Below are positions 60,406 to 60,525 of a DNA stretch of 60,525 nt, one piece after another. Each line of letters begins with the position of its first letter. Position 1 is the first letter of the stretch. The notes beneath the pieces were generated by a model. That model saw only the letters and a program-made list of their open reading frames with translations. It did not search any database and was not told where the DNA came from. Origin of the DNA: Bacteroidota bacterium (GTDB lineage Bacteria > Bacteroidota > Bacteroidia > Chitinophagales > Saprospiraceae); NCBI GenBank assembly GCA_963169325.1, contig CAUJEY010000100.1, positions 1 through 60,525 of the forward strand, given 5' to 3'. Both the position numbers and the translations under genes were made by a program.

Positions 60406-60525
60406 GGAGGTTTAGGGGTTTGGAGGTTTAGGGGGTTGGAGGTTTGGGGGTTTAGAGGTTTGGGGGTTTGGGGGGTTGGGGGTTTGGGGGGGGGGTGGGG
60501 CGGGGGGGGGGGAGGTAGGGAGGCG
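60406..60525. repeat. G-rich octamer array at the window end
   Basis: Ten 8-nt units (GGAGGTTT, AGGGGTTT, GGAGGTTT, AGGGGGTT and so on) run from 2 nt after the stop codon at 60404 to 60485, then pass into nearly pure G. The G runs could form quadruplexes on the plus strand. The final 40 bases may be unreliable, since sequence of this kind often ends a contig. Confidence 0.8.

Overview
The window is chromosomal DNA from a member of the Bacteroidota, most likely the Saprospiria (Haliscomenobacter/Lewinella-like). Supporting signs are type IX secretion (T9SS) cargo with type A and type B C-terminal sorting domains, a giant SprB-repeat adhesin followed by a PorP/SprF protein, BshA (bacillithiol synthesis), a TonB receptor with an N-terminal carboxypeptidase-like domain, and promoters that fit the Bacteroidota pattern TTG - about 20 nt - TAnnTTTG. 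No rRNA, tRNA, CRISPR array or intact transposase was seen. Both window edges are artificial: the first gene is cut, and the last 40 bases are almost pure G.

Layout. 1-9.2 kb: a cut GH65-like glycoside hydrolase, a PqqB-like metallo-beta-lactamase-fold lipoprotein, an unknown membrane protein, then a surface-adhesion block (cohesin protein with type A sorting domain, 1550-residue cohesin/SprB-repeat adhesin with type B sorting domain, PorP/SprF). 9.3-17.1 kb (minus strand): hemC, bshA, a pair of unknown single-span proteins, DUF1684, MacB-like permease, methyltransferase, small membrane protein. 17.3-24.4 kb: secreted esterase-like hydrolase, XRE antitoxin-like regulator, Tricorn-type protease, metK. 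24.6-31 kb: lone receiver domain, AraC / aldehyde dehydrogenase / DUF779 module, a Kunitz-type lipoprotein, hybrid sensor kinase. 31-37 kb: propeller-phosphoesterase, a very acidic small protein, PspC/DUF2807 membrane protein and its PadR regulator. 37-41.3 kb: gene-poor stretch with lipoproteins, three copies of a candidate small RNA and a 59-bp perfect palindrome. 41.3-47.4 kb: TonB receptor and a three-gene operon (lipoprotein, ECF sigma factor, inner-membrane anchor fused to an outer-membrane barrel). 47.6-60.4 kb: recJ, two tandem PpiC-type isomerases, GH3-family enzyme, secreted unknowns, TPR adenylate cyclase.

The two most unusual things are not protein genes. First, about seventeen loci carry short word arrays: locus-specific words of constant length (mostly 7, also 8, 9 or 10 nt), often folding back on themselves, filling intergenic gaps almost to the base, touching stop codons, and twice lying in frame inside proteins. 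The same words recur at unlinked loci. Second, three copies of a roughly 125-nt minus-strand RNA candidate between 38.1 and 39.7 kb share a promoter, a conserved core, a helix with compensatory changes and a terminator hairpin.
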